Of a stretch of DNA of 44,321 nucleotides, positions 8,993-16,942 are shown one piece after another. Source of the stretch: Hadesarchaea archaeon. Its GTDB lineage: Archaea; Hadarchaeota; Hadarchaeia; Hadarchaeales; Hadarchaeaceae. Below the pieces are notes generated by a model, which saw nothing but the letters and a program-made list of their open reading frames with translations, did not search any database and was not told where the DNA came from. The stretch lies in assembly GCA_030601675.1 (NCBI GenBank), contig JAUWBN010000007.1:1-44321 (forward strand). Reading direction: 5' to 3'. The position numbers and the translations under genes were made by a program. Position 1 is the stretch's first letter; the number at the start of each line of letters is the position of its first letter.

Positions 8993-9961
8993 ATGTTGGA
9001 CAAAAATAAAAATTCACTTGAAGTGGGCGAGATCAAAGTCGTGACCTTCGACGTTGGCGGAACTTTGGCAAAGGGTGGGTTTAAAAAAAAGCTATACCGG
9101 TCGAAGGTGACCAGCTACCTCCAACGGCAAGGCTTCGACGTGACTTCGGACGACTACTGGGGGGCGACGGGTAAAGCCCTCGAAGAGCTAAACCGGAGGA
9201 GGGAGGACCAGCTCGAGATGGGGTTCGAGGACTTCTGCTCGACGATCCTTCGGAACCTCGGCATAACCCCCTCCGAGGAACTCTTGGGGGGCATACGATC
9301 GCTTTATTTCAAGTGCTTCCATCAGACCGAGCGCAGGGGCGTGAGGAAGGTTCTAGTTAGGCTTTCAAGGGCGTACGAGCTCGGGGTAATCTCGAACTCG
9401 ATGAGCTTGCTCCCGAAGCGATTCTTGGAGGAATCGGAGCTCGCCCGGTATTTCAAGGCGATCGTGATCTCGGGAGAGGTCGGGTACCGGAAACCCCACC
9501 CCGAAATCTTCAAGCGTACGTTAGAGAAATTCGAGGCCAACCCCGAAGAAGTCGTTCACGTCGGGAACTCGCTCGAGGATGATGTGGTTGGGGCGAAGGG
9601 AGTCGGGATGTACTCGGTGCTCGTTAGCCCTCAGGCGATCGAGGAAGCCCAAGCGGAGCCCGATCTCGCCGTCCCCTCGATCGGAGAGGTACCCGGGGCC
9701 ATCGAGAGCCTGGCGTTTCCAAGGCTTCGGGAATTCAAGGAGCTCTTGGGCAATCGATGCGGGTTTTGCTCCGCGCGCGGGGTTAATCTCTACAAAATAG
9801 ACCCGAAGAGCGGGGAGGAGATCGATAACTACGTGCTCCTTTGCTCGAGCTGTCGAAGGGAAACATTGAAGAAGCGAATCCCGCGTCCACGTAAGCACGG
9901 GAAGTATCGGGCAATCTACAGGCGGGCTTGGCTTGAGCTTCACAAGCCCAAACGGGTGTAG
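8993..9961 (+). CDS. HAD-family hydrolase with C-terminal Cys4 zinc-binding domain
   Basis: 322 residues from ATG 8993 (the track's TTG start is 18 codons longer). The HAD core has motif I TFDVGGTLAKGG, motif II VISNSMS, a lysine in YRKPHPEIF and motif IV HVGNSLEDDVVGAKGVGM. Motif I reads DVGGT where DxDGT is usual, so the second Asp (acid/base) is replaced by Gly. After about residue 255 comes an extra domain with CGFC and CSSC separated by roughly 26 residues and a basic tail, resembling a zinc ribbon or HNH-like treble clef. Function is unknown. It is followed after two bases by another HAD gene. Confidence 0.8.
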   Translation: MLDKNKNSLEVGEIKVVTFDVGGTLAKGGFKKKLYRSKVTSYLQRQGFDVTSDDYWGATGKALEELNRRREDQLEMGFEDFCSTILRNLGITPSEELLGGIRSLYFKCFHQTERRGVRKVLVRLSRAYELGVISNSMSLLPKRFLEESELARYFKAIVISGEVGYRKPHPEIFKRTLEKFEANPEEVVHVGNSLEDDVVGAKGVGMYSVLVSPQAIEEAQAEPDLAVPSIGEVPGAIESLAFPRLREFKELLGNRCGFCSARGVNLYKIDPKSGEEIDNYVLLCSSCRRETLKKRIPRPRKHGKYRAIYRRAWLELHKPKRV

Positions 9962-9963
9962 TC

Positions 9964-10599
9964 TTGATAAGAGTGGTATCTTTTGACGTCGATGAAACCC
10001 TAGTCGACCGGAGCTTCGCGGACTCGGTTTGGTTCGAGGAAATCCCCAAATTATACGCGGAGCGCCATGGAGTTTCGTTCGCCAAAGCCCTCGAGCTCCT
10101 GAAGCGGGAATACGATAGGGTTGGGCCGGAGAGGCTCGAGTGGTATGACATCAAGTACTGGTTTGGCCGATTTTCGCTAGGAAAGGGCTGGACCGAATTG
10201 CTCGAGCGTTGTGGCGAAAGGGTTCACCCATACCCAGAGGCCCCACGAGTGCTCGAAGGGCTTTCTAAGGGTTACGAGCTCGTTGTTGCATCTGGCTCGG
10301 CGCGCGAATTCCTCGACGTGAACCTCGCGCGATCGAACCTCCGCCCCTATTTCACCCGAGTTTTCTCCTCCGTTTCGGATTACGGGATGATCAAGAAGAA
10401 ACCTGAGTTTTTCGAGCGGGTTTGTGAGTCGCTCGGGGTAACTCCCGCCCAGCTCCTTCACGTTGGGGACGACCCCTTCTTCGATTTTGAAGCGCCTCGC
10501 AAGCTCGGGGTGAGGTCGGTTCTGCTCGACAGATCGAGGCGTAGATCGGGGAAATGGGTGATTCACGATCTGAGGGGGGTCGAAAAGCTTCTGGTGTAA
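9964..10599 (+). CDS. HAD-family hydrolase
   Basis: 211 residues; the start is probably the TTG two bases after the previous stop (a GTG at 9973 is possible). Motif I FDVDETLVDRS has both aspartates, with later motifs VVASGSAREFLD, KKKPEFFERV and HVGDDPFFDFEAPRKLGV. Haloacid dehalogenase-like phosphatase; substrate not predictable. It has no zinc domain, unlike its upstream neighbour, and the two are clearly co-transcribed. One may have arisen from the other by duplication. Confidence 0.82.
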   Translation: MIRVVSFDVDETLVDRSFADSVWFEEIPKLYAERHGVSFAKALELLKREYDRVGPERLEWYDIKYWFGRFSLGKGWTELLERCGERVHPYPEAPRVLEGLSKGYELVVASGSAREFLDVNLARSNLRPYFTRVFSSVSDYGMIKKKPEFFERVCESLGVTPAQLLHVGDDPFFDFEAPRKLGVRSVLLDRSRRRSGKWVIHDLRGVEKLLV

Positions 10600-10711
10600 C
10601 CCGCGAGACGAATTCATGGACGAGGAGAAGGAAACGTCGCGATGTTGGTCGAGTGGTTGAGAGCGAACGATCTGACCCAAGACAAAATTTTCGGAGAGCG
10701 CGGTTGGGGCC

Positions 10712-10837
10712 CTAGCCCATCAATTCCATAGGCTGCCCGCAGCAAACCAGCTCTCCGCCGCCGACCTTTGTCACCGTTACCTCGTTTCCGCAGACGTTGC
10801 AGCGGTATCTCTCGCCGACTTTACTCACGTTGACCAT
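10712..10837 (-). CDS. dfx: Desulforedoxin-like rubredoxin protein, 41 residues
   Basis: Short gene absent from the ORF track. Its sequence contains YRCNVCGNEVTVTKVGGGEL followed by VCCGQPMELM, the complete desulforedoxin fold (also the N-terminal domain of desulfoferrodoxin) with C-x2-C and a CC pair that bind one FeS4 iron. A strong Shine-Dalgarno GAGGTGTG lies three bases before the ATG. It starts 19 bases downstream of the cyclase gene, so the two probably form an operon. No superoxide reductase domain follows, so it is a stand-alone electron carrier. Confidence 0.88.
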   Translation of the reverse strand: MVNVSKVGERYRCNVCGNEVTVTKVGGGELVCCGQPMELMG

Positions 10838-10856
10838 TTTCACACCTCGTTCAAGC

Positions 10857-11645
10857 TCACTCGACGAAAGCCACCACTCGCGCGAAGGCCGCCTCGCCCC
10901 CTTGGAACTTCCAGGGGAAGCACCCGATCGTGATGCGCTTGTTCTGTATCTCCGGAGCGCTGATCTCCCCGCCCAGGTTTTCCGCGTGGATGCAGTCGTG
11001 AAGGAACAGACGGTTGTGGGTCAGCTGGTAGTCCTCCGATGGAAAGAGCTTGTCCACGGCTTCCTTCCCGCCAAACTTCTTCTCGCATAATGCCCGGACC
11101 TTGTCACAGGTTCCGAATGTACCTTTCCCTAGAAATCTACCTATGGGTAAGTCCATGGGGTGATCGGTGGAAACCGCGTCAACCATCCAGAGTTTTATCT
11201 TCTTCTTTTTCAGCCAATCGACCATGTCAGGGTGGGCCCCTGGATGTCGGTGTATGTAGCGCTCCTCATCTGGCTTGGACCCGCACCACGCGTACTTGTG
11301 CCAACCGGTGTGGAGGACGAGGACGTCTCCATCGTGCACGTCTGCTTTTTTCTCGATCATCTCTGGGGTGTAAACATCTAGGTCGTCGAGCTCGTCGCTG
11401 AGATTTACTATCACCCCTGGGCCGTAGAGGTCCTCGAGGGGTATTTGATCGATAGTTTTACCCCCCGTCACGAAGTGCTGGGGTGCGTCTAGGTGTGTGC
11501 CGATGTGGTTCGAGGTCTTGATGTACTGCGCATTTACTCCGTGCTCGGGCTTTCGCTTGAAGTAATACGCCTCGAAGGGTGGGTACCATGGCCAGAAATG
11601 TGCGTCGGCGCCTAGCGGCTGAGACAAATCGTACAATTTAACCAT
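10857..11645 (-). CDS. Cyclase-family (kynurenine formamidase-like) metal-dependent hydrolase
   Basis: 262 residues with the family signature SNHIGTHLDAPQHF (His and Asp metal ligands) near 45-60, then GDVLVLHTGWHKY and LWMVDAVSTDHPMDLPIG, and HDCIHAENLGGE near the C-terminus. Members hydrolyse amide bonds such as formylkynurenine or isatin, usually with Zn or Mn. The start is fixed by Shine-Dalgarno AGGAGGTTGG four bases upstream of the ATG. The gene is divergent from the DUF364 gene and followed by dfx. A ring-opening or amide-hydrolysis role in the local N-compound pathway is inference. Confidence 0.87.
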   Translation of the reverse strand: MVKLYDLSQPLGADAHFWPWYPPFEAYYFKRKPEHGVNAQYIKTSNHIGTHLDAPQHFVTGGKTIDQIPLEDLYGPGVIVNLSDELDDLDVYTPEMIEKKADVHDGDVLVLHTGWHKYAWCGSKPDEERYIHRHPGAHPDMVDWLKKKKIKLWMVDAVSTDHPMDLPIGRFLGKGTFGTCDKVRALCEKKFGGKEAVDKLFPSEDYQLTHNRLFLHDCIHAENLGGEISAPEIQNKRITIGCFPWKFQGGEAAFARVVAFVE

Positions 11646-11718
11646 TTTTCCAACCTCCTTGGTGGAGATGTGCTCGAGAAGTTATAAGGATTGCGGAGAT
11701 GAAAAGAAAGGGGACACG

Positions 11719-12456
11719 ATGAAACTCCTGAGCGATCTCATCCGTGCAGTAGGGAAAAACGAAGCCCCAGTGAGGGATGTCCGGGTCGGAATCACGTGGA
11801 CGGGCGTGTGGGGCAAGCGCTGCGGGCTCGGCAGGACCTATGCCAGCCCGGCCACGGCTCACTGCACCATCAGGGATTTCGGGCAATTGACTGAAAAAAC
11901 GACTCTGGAACTGGCGGAGTACGCGAAATCTTGGCATTTGGTGGAAGCGGGCATAGGGGTAGCCGCGATAAACTCGATGATTAAGCCCAAGGGCAAACGG
12001 AACATCAACGCGCTTGACCTCATTATAGAGGAGGGCAAAAACAAAAAAGTTACGATGGTGGGGGCGTTCCCGAGGACCTCCGAGCTTAGAGCGGTCGCGA
12101 AGGAGTTCTGGCTCTTGGAGCTTGATCCTTACTTAGTTAATCCAGAGGCCGGGATATTACCAGCGACCGCGGCCGAGCACAAAATACCAAAAAGCGATCT
12201 GGTGGTCATCACTGGGTCTGCCCTCGTGAACAAATCCTTGGAGCATCTGCTGGAATTAAGCAGGGATGCTTACACGATCGTCCTGGGCCCGAGCACCCCG
12301 ATGTCTGAGGTCTTGTTTGACTACGGGGCTGACTTGCTCGCTGGCGTCGACGTGATCAAACCGGCGGAGATAATGAAGAAGATCAGCCAGAGCGGGGGAA
12401 TGGTGAGCCCGAAAAATTGCAAGGGTGAGATCGAATTCTTGGTGATGGAGAAGTAA
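11719..12456 (+). CDS. DUF364-family protein (putative heavy-metal chelation)
   Basis: 245 residues from ATG 11719; the track's start is 20 codons too early. It shows DVRVGITWTGVWGKRCGLGRTYAS near the N-terminus, GVAAINSMI, MVGAFPRTSEL, LDPYLVNPEAGILPATAAEHKI and VITGSALVNKSLEHLLEL, the pattern of DUF364 proteins, which have a Rossmann-like C-terminal domain and are often found near molybdenum or metal transport genes. Specific function is not established. It diverges from the cyclase gene over a 73-base gap and converges on a Tfx regulator. Confidence 0.82.
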   Translation: MKLLSDLIRAVGKNEAPVRDVRVGITWTGVWGKRCGLGRTYASPATAHCTIRDFGQLTEKTTLELAEYAKSWHLVEAGIGVAAINSMIKPKGKRNINALDLIIEEGKNKKVTMVGAFPRTSELRAVAKEFWLLELDPYLVNPEAGILPATAAEHKIPKSDLVVITGSALVNKSLEHLLELSRDAYTIVLGPSTPMSEVLFDYGADLLAGVDVIKPAEIMKKISQSGGMVSPKNCKGEIEFLVMEK

Positions 12457-12464
12457 AAACGTTG

Positions 12465-12514
12465 TTCCTACAATTGATATCGATTTTATCAACGTCGCTG
12501 TCTTTGTGTAGGAA
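12465..12514. terminator. Nested inverted repeats between convergent genes
   Basis: An outer perfect repeat TTCCTACA / TGTAGGAA (12465-12472 and 12507-12514) encloses an inner perfect hairpin TTGATA-tcgattt-TATCAA (12474-12492). It spans the end of the DUF364 transcript and the last codons of the convergent Tfx gene. This suits a bidirectional termination or RNA-processing structure. No experimental basis. Confidence 0.45.
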
Positions 12515-12923
12515 TTATCTTAATATCTCCATCTTTGAGTATCAACACCGTTATCGGCTTGACAATTTTGGCCCCTTTCACGCACTCACGAGCCTTAAAC
12601 CTTATCTCATTATAAATTCTCGTGAAATCGGCCCTGAGCTTAACGTTGGCTTTATCCGCCTTATCTATGACCAAGCGGGGGATGTCAACCATGTGGGTAC
12701 CCGGCCTCACTTTTACAGACGCCGCCGTGGTAATTTTTTCGTACACTCGGATCGTTTCTTCAGCTAGTTTTAAGTTCCTCCTCCCCCTCTTTTCGATTAT
12801 TGCTATATTCTGGCGGGTGGTGCCAAACTTCGATGCGATTTCCTCTTGAGTCAGGCCCGTAAGTCTGAGTTTAAGAACCTCCACCTGAGCTTTGGTCAGC
12901 AACCCACGCCGCTTCCTTCTCAT
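12489..12923 (-). CDS. Tfx-family transcriptional regulator
   Basis: 144 residues. An N-terminal helix-turn-helix (LTKAQVEVLKLRLTGLTQEE to NIAIIEKRGRRNLKLAEETI, about residues 9-55) is followed by the family's ligand or dimer domain (MVDIPRLVIDKADKANVKL). Tfx from Methanothermobacter binds downstream of the promoter of the molybdenum formylmethanofuran dehydrogenase operon. The position here among molybdenum genes fits a related job. TATA-like TAATTTAATT lies about 30 bases before the ATG. A 13-base element next to this start is repeated in mirror orientation next to the divergent membrane-protein start. Confidence 0.87.
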   Translation of the reverse strand: MRRKRRGLLTKAQVEVLKLRLTGLTQEEIASKFGTTRQNIAIIEKRGRRNLKLAEETIRVYEKITTAASVKVRPGTHMVDIPRLVIDKADKANVKLRADFTRIYNEIRFKARECVKGAKIVKPITVLILKDGDIKIIPTQRQRR

Positions 12924-12926
12924 GAT

Positions 12927-12939
12927 CTCAAACCCAATA
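12927..12939 (-). promoter_or_regulatory. Candidate Tfx operator, copy next to tfx start
   Basis: Read on the minus strand the element is TATTGGGTTTGAG, three bases upstream of the Tfx ATG and downstream of its TATA-like box. It matches 12 of 13 bases with the copy at 13045-13057. A protein bound here would block transcription or translation starts, suggesting autoregulation. Confidence 0.5.
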
Positions 12940-13044
12940 CCACTGATGAAGGAATTAAATTATGCTCCTCGAACTGCGAATAGATCCGTTTATGCAATCA
13001 AGTATGCTTGCTTAACCTCACAAAAACTTAAATATTGAAAACAT

Positions 13045-13057
13045 TATTGGGTTTCAG
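13045..13057 (+). promoter_or_regulatory. Candidate Tfx operator, copy next to membrane-protein start
   Basis: TATTGGGTTTCAG abuts the GTG start at 13058 and lies downstream of a TATA-like CTTAAATA near 13027-13034. It is a near-identical mirror copy of the element beside the divergent Tfx gene. The shared placement around the transcription/translation start suggests joint control by the Tfx protein. Confidence 0.5.
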
Positions 13058-13789
13058 GTGAAGAGTATTCCAAGAAGTCTTGCGAGCTATCCCTTTCCCA
13101 TCGGGATTTTAATTTTCGGTTCCATTTGGGGGTTTCTTGAAAGCACCGTGGGGGGAGCTTTGAGGCTGGGGTTTGGCCCTTTCTTTAAGAGCCAACTGCA
13201 CATCTGCCCCTGTCCCCTCATAGCTGCCGTCGTTGGGTTTCCCGTCATGGCTGCAGCCTTGGCCGTCTACAAAAAGCCCGCGATGTTGGTGGGGATAGGC
13301 TTAGTAGCGGCTTCCTTCAGTTGGCTCGTTATCCCCATCCAGAACGTGCCGGCCTTCACAACGCCCCTCACGACATATCCGATCGTGAATCCCACCGTAG
13401 CAATCATCCTCTCCTCAATTACATTTAGCTTGGTAGCGAGTTTGGTGGGAAGGAAACTGGTTATGAGTACCCCTACCCTCGCGGGGGTTGGGGCGCTATC
13501 CGGCATGTTGAGCTCGATCGCTTTCATCTACATCGTCGTTTATCTGGGAGCCCCCATCTTGGCCGTAACGGGACTGAGCGGACCACTCGCGTACGTTGCC
13601 ACGAACGGAGCGATTTGGGTTGCCCTAAGTACCACAATGGTACCTGTGGGATACATAGCCGGGTTGAGGCTCCAACTGAGTGTTTCTCCTTTGTTCAGGA
13701 TGAGGCCTTGGCTTTATCGCGTGGGTCCACTCGCGGTTCTGGTTTTCTGTTGGGGCGCCAGCATCGCTGCTATCGCTGCTGGGCTCTAG
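13058..13789 (+). CDS. Hypothetical polytopic membrane protein
   Basis: 243 residues, GTG start chosen because a TATA-like box about 26 bases upstream would give an almost leaderless transcript. About six hydrophobic segments are visible, for example PIGILIFGSIWGFLEST, LIAAVVGFPVMAAALAVY, LVGIGLVAASFSWLVIP and the last VLVFCWGASIAAIAAGL. A short CPCP cysteine pair lies between helices 1 and 2. I do not recognise the family; an S-component or small-molecule permease is one possibility. It is transcribed divergently from Tfx with a shared operator-like element, so it may carry the regulator's effector. Confidence 0.7.
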   Translation: MKSIPRSLASYPFPIGILIFGSIWGFLESTVGGALRLGFGPFFKSQLHICPCPLIAAVVGFPVMAAALAVYKKPAMLVGIGLVAASFSWLVIPIQNVPAFTTPLTTYPIVNPTVAIILSSITFSLVASLVGRKLVMSTPTLAGVGALSGMLSSIAFIYIVVYLGAPILAVTGLSGPLAYVATNGAIWVALSTTMVPVGYIAGLRLQLSVSPLFRMRPWLYRVGPLAVLVFCWGASIAAIAAGL

Positions 13790-13879
13790 AGCATCTGGTA
13801 AGGGTCCCCGCGGCACCGGTCAAGATAAACTTATTAAGTTTTCCCACAATTTTTGACATGGACAACTTGGAGGGCTGAG

Positions 13880-15463
13880 ATGGTTACTCGGAGCTTGGTG
13901 CGCAAAAACGAATATCGAGATTCCATTTTTCTGATGCGCATCTCAAAACAACTTGAGGAGCTGGAGGGAGTGCAGAGGGCATCGGCGATAATGGCGACCG
14001 ATGCCAACAAGGGGTTGCTCGAAGATGCGGGCATGCTTACCGACGAGATCAAAGGCGCGAGCTCTAACGACTTGGTGATAGTAGTCGATGCCGTGAGTTC
14101 CGAGCGCGCGGGCGAGGCGATCTCAAGTGTTGGGGGAATACTGGCGGAAGAAGCAAGGAAGCGAGTGGAAGAAGCTGAAGTGATTTATAAAACACTCGAC
14201 TCGGCGATCGGTGCGGAGCCCGAGTCCAACCTTGTCCTAATTTCGGTGCCCGGTGAGTTCGCCGCTCGGGAGGCCGAACGGGCGCTGCGGGCGGGCAAGC
14301 ACGTCATGATTTTCAGCGACGGCGTACCCCTGGAGGATGAGGTACGGCTGAAGCGTCTCGGAAGGGAGAAAGGCCTGCTGGTGATGGGCCCCGACTGCGG
14401 TACAGCGATCATAAACGGAATCGGTCTCGGATTCGCGAACGTCGTCAAGCGGGGTCCCGTTGGCGTGGTTGCGGCGTCGGGGACGGGAGCGCAGGAAGTT
14501 ACCTCGCTGATAAGCGCTGGCCCCGGGATTTCCCACGTTATCGGCACGGGGGGTCGCGATCTGCACGATGAGGTAGGTGGAATCACTATGCTCATGGGGC
14601 TCCAGAGCTTAGCCGACGACCCGGAGACTAAGACAATCATCCTCATCTCAAAGCCGCCATCTCCGGAAGTAGCGAAACGTATTTTGAAGGCTGCAAGCGA
14701 GGTCGGAAAACCCACGGTAGTCAATTTTCTTGGCGGTGACCCGAAGATCATTGAGGAAATCAATTTGACCCCCGCCGTCACGCTCGAGGACGCCGCGGCG
14801 AAGGCGATTGCGCTCCAGCGGGGGGAGAAGCCCAAAGGTGTGACATTCTCCGCTGATTTGAATGAGGTCAAAAATACGGCCGAGAAGGAACACAAGAGGA
14901 TCGGGCCTAATCAACGCTACATCCGAGGCATTTACTCGGGTGGGACTTTCAGTAGCGAGGCCATGTTAATCGTGCGAGATTTGGTTGGTGATGTGCACTC
15001 GAACGTGCCGCTGAAACCGGAGCTGAAATTAAAGGATTCGAACAAGAGCAAGGAGCACACCTTCGTTGACATGGGGGAGGACGAATTCACGGCTGAAATC
15101 GGCAAACCTCACCCAATGATATATCACGAGCTCAGGCAGAAGAGAATACTTCAGGAGGCTTCTGATCCAGAAACTGCGGTAATCCTCCTCGATGTCGTGC
15201 TAGGATATGGGGCTCATGAAGACCCCGTCGGCGCTTTGGCACCAACCTTGAGGGAGGCTAAGAAAATCGCGGAAAGAGAGAGGAGATATCTCCCGGTAGT
15301 AGCATCGGTCTGTGGTACGCCCCAAGATCCCCAGAACCTAACAGCCCAAGAGAAGTGGCTTAGGGGAGCTGGCGTAATAGTTATGCCGAGCAACGCTCAG
15401 GCGGCGCGGATGGCTGCGCTGATTGTAACCAAGGGCGGGGTTTGGAATAAGATGGTAGGGTGA
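13880..15463 (+). CDS. fdrA: FdrA family protein (AllF-like, succinyl-CoA synthetase fold)
   Basis: 527 residues from ATG 13880; the track's start is nine codons longer. N-terminal YRDSIFLMRISKQLEELEG and MATDANKGLLED, then LRAGKHVMIFSDGVPLEDE, GPDCGTAIINGIGLGFAN and GVVAASGTGAQEVTSLIS are characteristic of FdrA, which resembles succinyl-CoA synthetase subunits fused together. In E. coli, FdrA with YlbE and YlbF has been assigned as oxamate carbamoyltransferase (AllFGH) in anaerobic allantoin use. Here the stop overlaps the next start by one base, followed by the DUF1116 gene, and the DUF2877 partner lies at 18880. The substrate in this archaeon is unknown. Confidence 0.9.
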   Translation: MVTRSLVRKNEYRDSIFLMRISKQLEELEGVQRASAIMATDANKGLLEDAGMLTDEIKGASSNDLVIVVDAVSSERAGEAISSVGGILAEEARKRVEEAEVIYKTLDSAIGAEPESNLVLISVPGEFAAREAERALRAGKHVMIFSDGVPLEDEVRLKRLGREKGLLVMGPDCGTAIINGIGLGFANVVKRGPVGVVAASGTGAQEVTSLISAGPGISHVIGTGGRDLHDEVGGITMLMGLQSLADDPETKTIILISKPPSPEVAKRILKAASEVGKPTVVNFLGGDPKIIEEINLTPAVTLEDAAAKAIALQRGEKPKGVTFSADLNEVKNTAEKEHKRIGPNQRYIRGIYSGGTFSSEAMLIVRDLVGDVHSNVPLKPELKLKDSNKSKEHTFVDMGEDEFTAEIGKPHPMIYHELRQKRILQEASDPETAVILLDVVLGYGAHEDPVGALAPTLREAKKIAERERRYLPVVASVCGTPQDPQNLTAQEKWLRGAGVIVMPSNAQAARMAALIVTKGGVWNKMVG

Positions 15464-15630
15464 TGATTGTGGAGCTTCTTCGCAAACCTAAGATCATTAA
15501 CATCGGCGCTAGGAATTTTCACGATAGCCTCATAGCCCAAGGAGCTGATTCGGTTCACGTCGATTGGAAGCCACCAGCAGGGGGAGACCAAGAGATGATG
15601 AAGTTGCTCGATAAATTGGATAAACTTTGA
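15463..15630 (+). CDS. Small FdrA-domain protein, 55 residues
   Basis: Gene missed by the ORF track. It starts at the ATG that overlaps the fdrA stop (TGATG) and encodes KIINIGARNFHDSLIAQGAD followed by VHVDWKPPAGGDQEM and a leucine-rich end. This is the short FdrA-domain protein known between fdrA and DUF1116 genes, ending in the HVDWKPPAGGD signature. The one-base overlap indicates translational coupling with fdrA. The FdrA/AllG-type enzyme probably contains it as a small extra subunit (inference). Confidence 0.85.
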   Translation: MIVELLRKPKIINIGARNFHDSLIAQGADSVHVDWKPPAGGDQEMMKLLDKLDKL

Positions 15631-15654
15631 AATTACAATAAGGAGGTGACATGT

Positions 15655-16896
15655 GTGGGAAAAATAGAGGAAGCAAATGAAAAGGCTGTTAAGAGAATTC
15701 TGGAAGCTAAGCCGGTAGCCACGGGCGTTAAAAAGGCAAAGGATGTAATCCCGGGGATGGCCGAACGCATGCTCTTGCACGCTGGACCTCCTATCGAATG
15801 GGATCGAATGTCCGGCCCGACACGCGGTGCGGTGATGGGCGCAGCGATTTTCGAAGGTTGGGCCGATGATGAAAATAAAGCGGTCAAGCTGGCAGAGGGC
15901 GGAGAAATCACGTTTGCACCCTGTCACGATCACGACGCGGTGGGCCCTATGGCCGGGGTAATCTCGCCTTCGATGTCCGTGTACGTCGTCGAGAATCAAG
16001 AGCACGGCAATAAAGCGTATTGTAACCTCAACGAGGGGCTGGGCAAAGTACTGAGGTACGGAGCCTACTCCGCGGAAGTAATTGAGAAGCTGAAGTGGAT
16101 GGAGAAAGAAATGGCACCGCTCCTCACGGAGGCCTTCAAGCGATCGGGCCCGATTGACCTGAAGGAAATAATCTCCAGGGCGCTTCACATGGGCGACGAG
16201 TGCCACTGCCGGAACGTCGCAACGAGCTTGATATTCCTGAAAACCATGGTCCCCCACATGATCGAAACAGGCTTCGACGGCGAGATTATCAGCAGGGTAA
16301 TAAAATTCATGGGCGACAACGTGTTGACATTCCTCAACCTCTTGATGCCAGCCTGCAAGGCCATGCTCGACGCAGGTCACGGCATCGAGTACAGCACGAT
16401 AGCCACGACGTTAACGAGGAACGGCACCGACTTCGGCATCCGAGTCAGCGGTTTGCCTGGTCAATGGTTCACGGCACCAGCCCCCACGCCCGAAACCCTG
16501 TTCTTCCCGGGCTTCAAGAAGGGGGACGAGGGCCGAGATATAGGGGATAGCGCAATCGCCGAAACCATGGGTCTGGGGGGTTTTGCATCGGCAAATGCAC
16601 CAGCGGTAGTCCAAGTGGTCGGGGGGACGCCACAAGATGCAGCGAATTACTCGCGGGAGATGAGGGAGATAACCGTTACCAAGCATACGAGCTTCACGAT
16701 GCCTTTCATGAACTTCGAGGGCACGCCGCTTGGTATAGATATCCGCAAAGTCGTTGAGACAGGGATTCTGCCCTTCATCAACACCGGTGTGGCACACAAG
16801 GATCCCGGAGTTGGCGGGGTCGGATTCGGACTGGTGCGGGCGCCGATGGACTGCTTCAAAAAAGCACTGAAGGCGTTTGCTGAAAAATATGGGTAG
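15655..16896 (+). CDS. DUF1116 protein (YlbE/AllG-like)
   Basis: 413 residues. The start is decided by an ideal Shine-Dalgarno AGGAGGTGA at 15641-15649, five bases before GTG 15655; the track's GTG at 15646 sits inside that motif. Typical stretches are MLLHAGPPIEWDRMSGPTRG, FAPCHDHDAVGPMAG, MGDECHCRNVA, NTGVAHKDPGVGGVGFG and the final PMDCFKKAL. DUF1116 is the YlbE family, one of the three components of the E. coli oxamate carbamoyltransferase. It lies directly after fdrA and the small FdrA-domain gene. Histidine- and cysteine-rich motifs suggest a catalytic role. Confidence 0.88.
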   Translation: MGKIEEANEKAVKRILEAKPVATGVKKAKDVIPGMAERMLLHAGPPIEWDRMSGPTRGAVMGAAIFEGWADDENKAVKLAEGGEITFAPCHDHDAVGPMAGVISPSMSVYVVENQEHGNKAYCNLNEGLGKVLRYGAYSAEVIEKLKWMEKEMAPLLTEAFKRSGPIDLKEIISRALHMGDECHCRNVATSLIFLKTMVPHMIETGFDGEIISRVIKFMGDNVLTFLNLLMPACKAMLDAGHGIEYSTIATTLTRNGTDFGIRVSGLPGQWFTAPAPTPETLFFPGFKKGDEGRDIGDSAIAETMGLGGFASANAPAVVQVVGGTPQDAANYSREMREITVTKHTSFTMPFMNFEGTPLGIDIRKVVETGILPFINTGVAHKDPGVGGVGFGLVRAPMDCFKKALKAFAEKYG

Positions 16897-16942
16897 TTCT
16901 CAGAACTAGGGTATTTTTGAAGAGAACTACACATAAGCCTTG

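Noticed and set aside
10642-10731. 29-codon ORF downstream of the second HAD gene
   Set aside because: Overlaps the end of the convincing desulforedoxin gene on the other strand and has no recognisable feature.
15397-16380. 327-residue minus-strand ORF across fdrA, small FdrA-domain and DUF1116 genes
   Set aside because: It runs across three genes identified on the plus strand, and its composition (His-rich, no motif) is that of a shadow frame.
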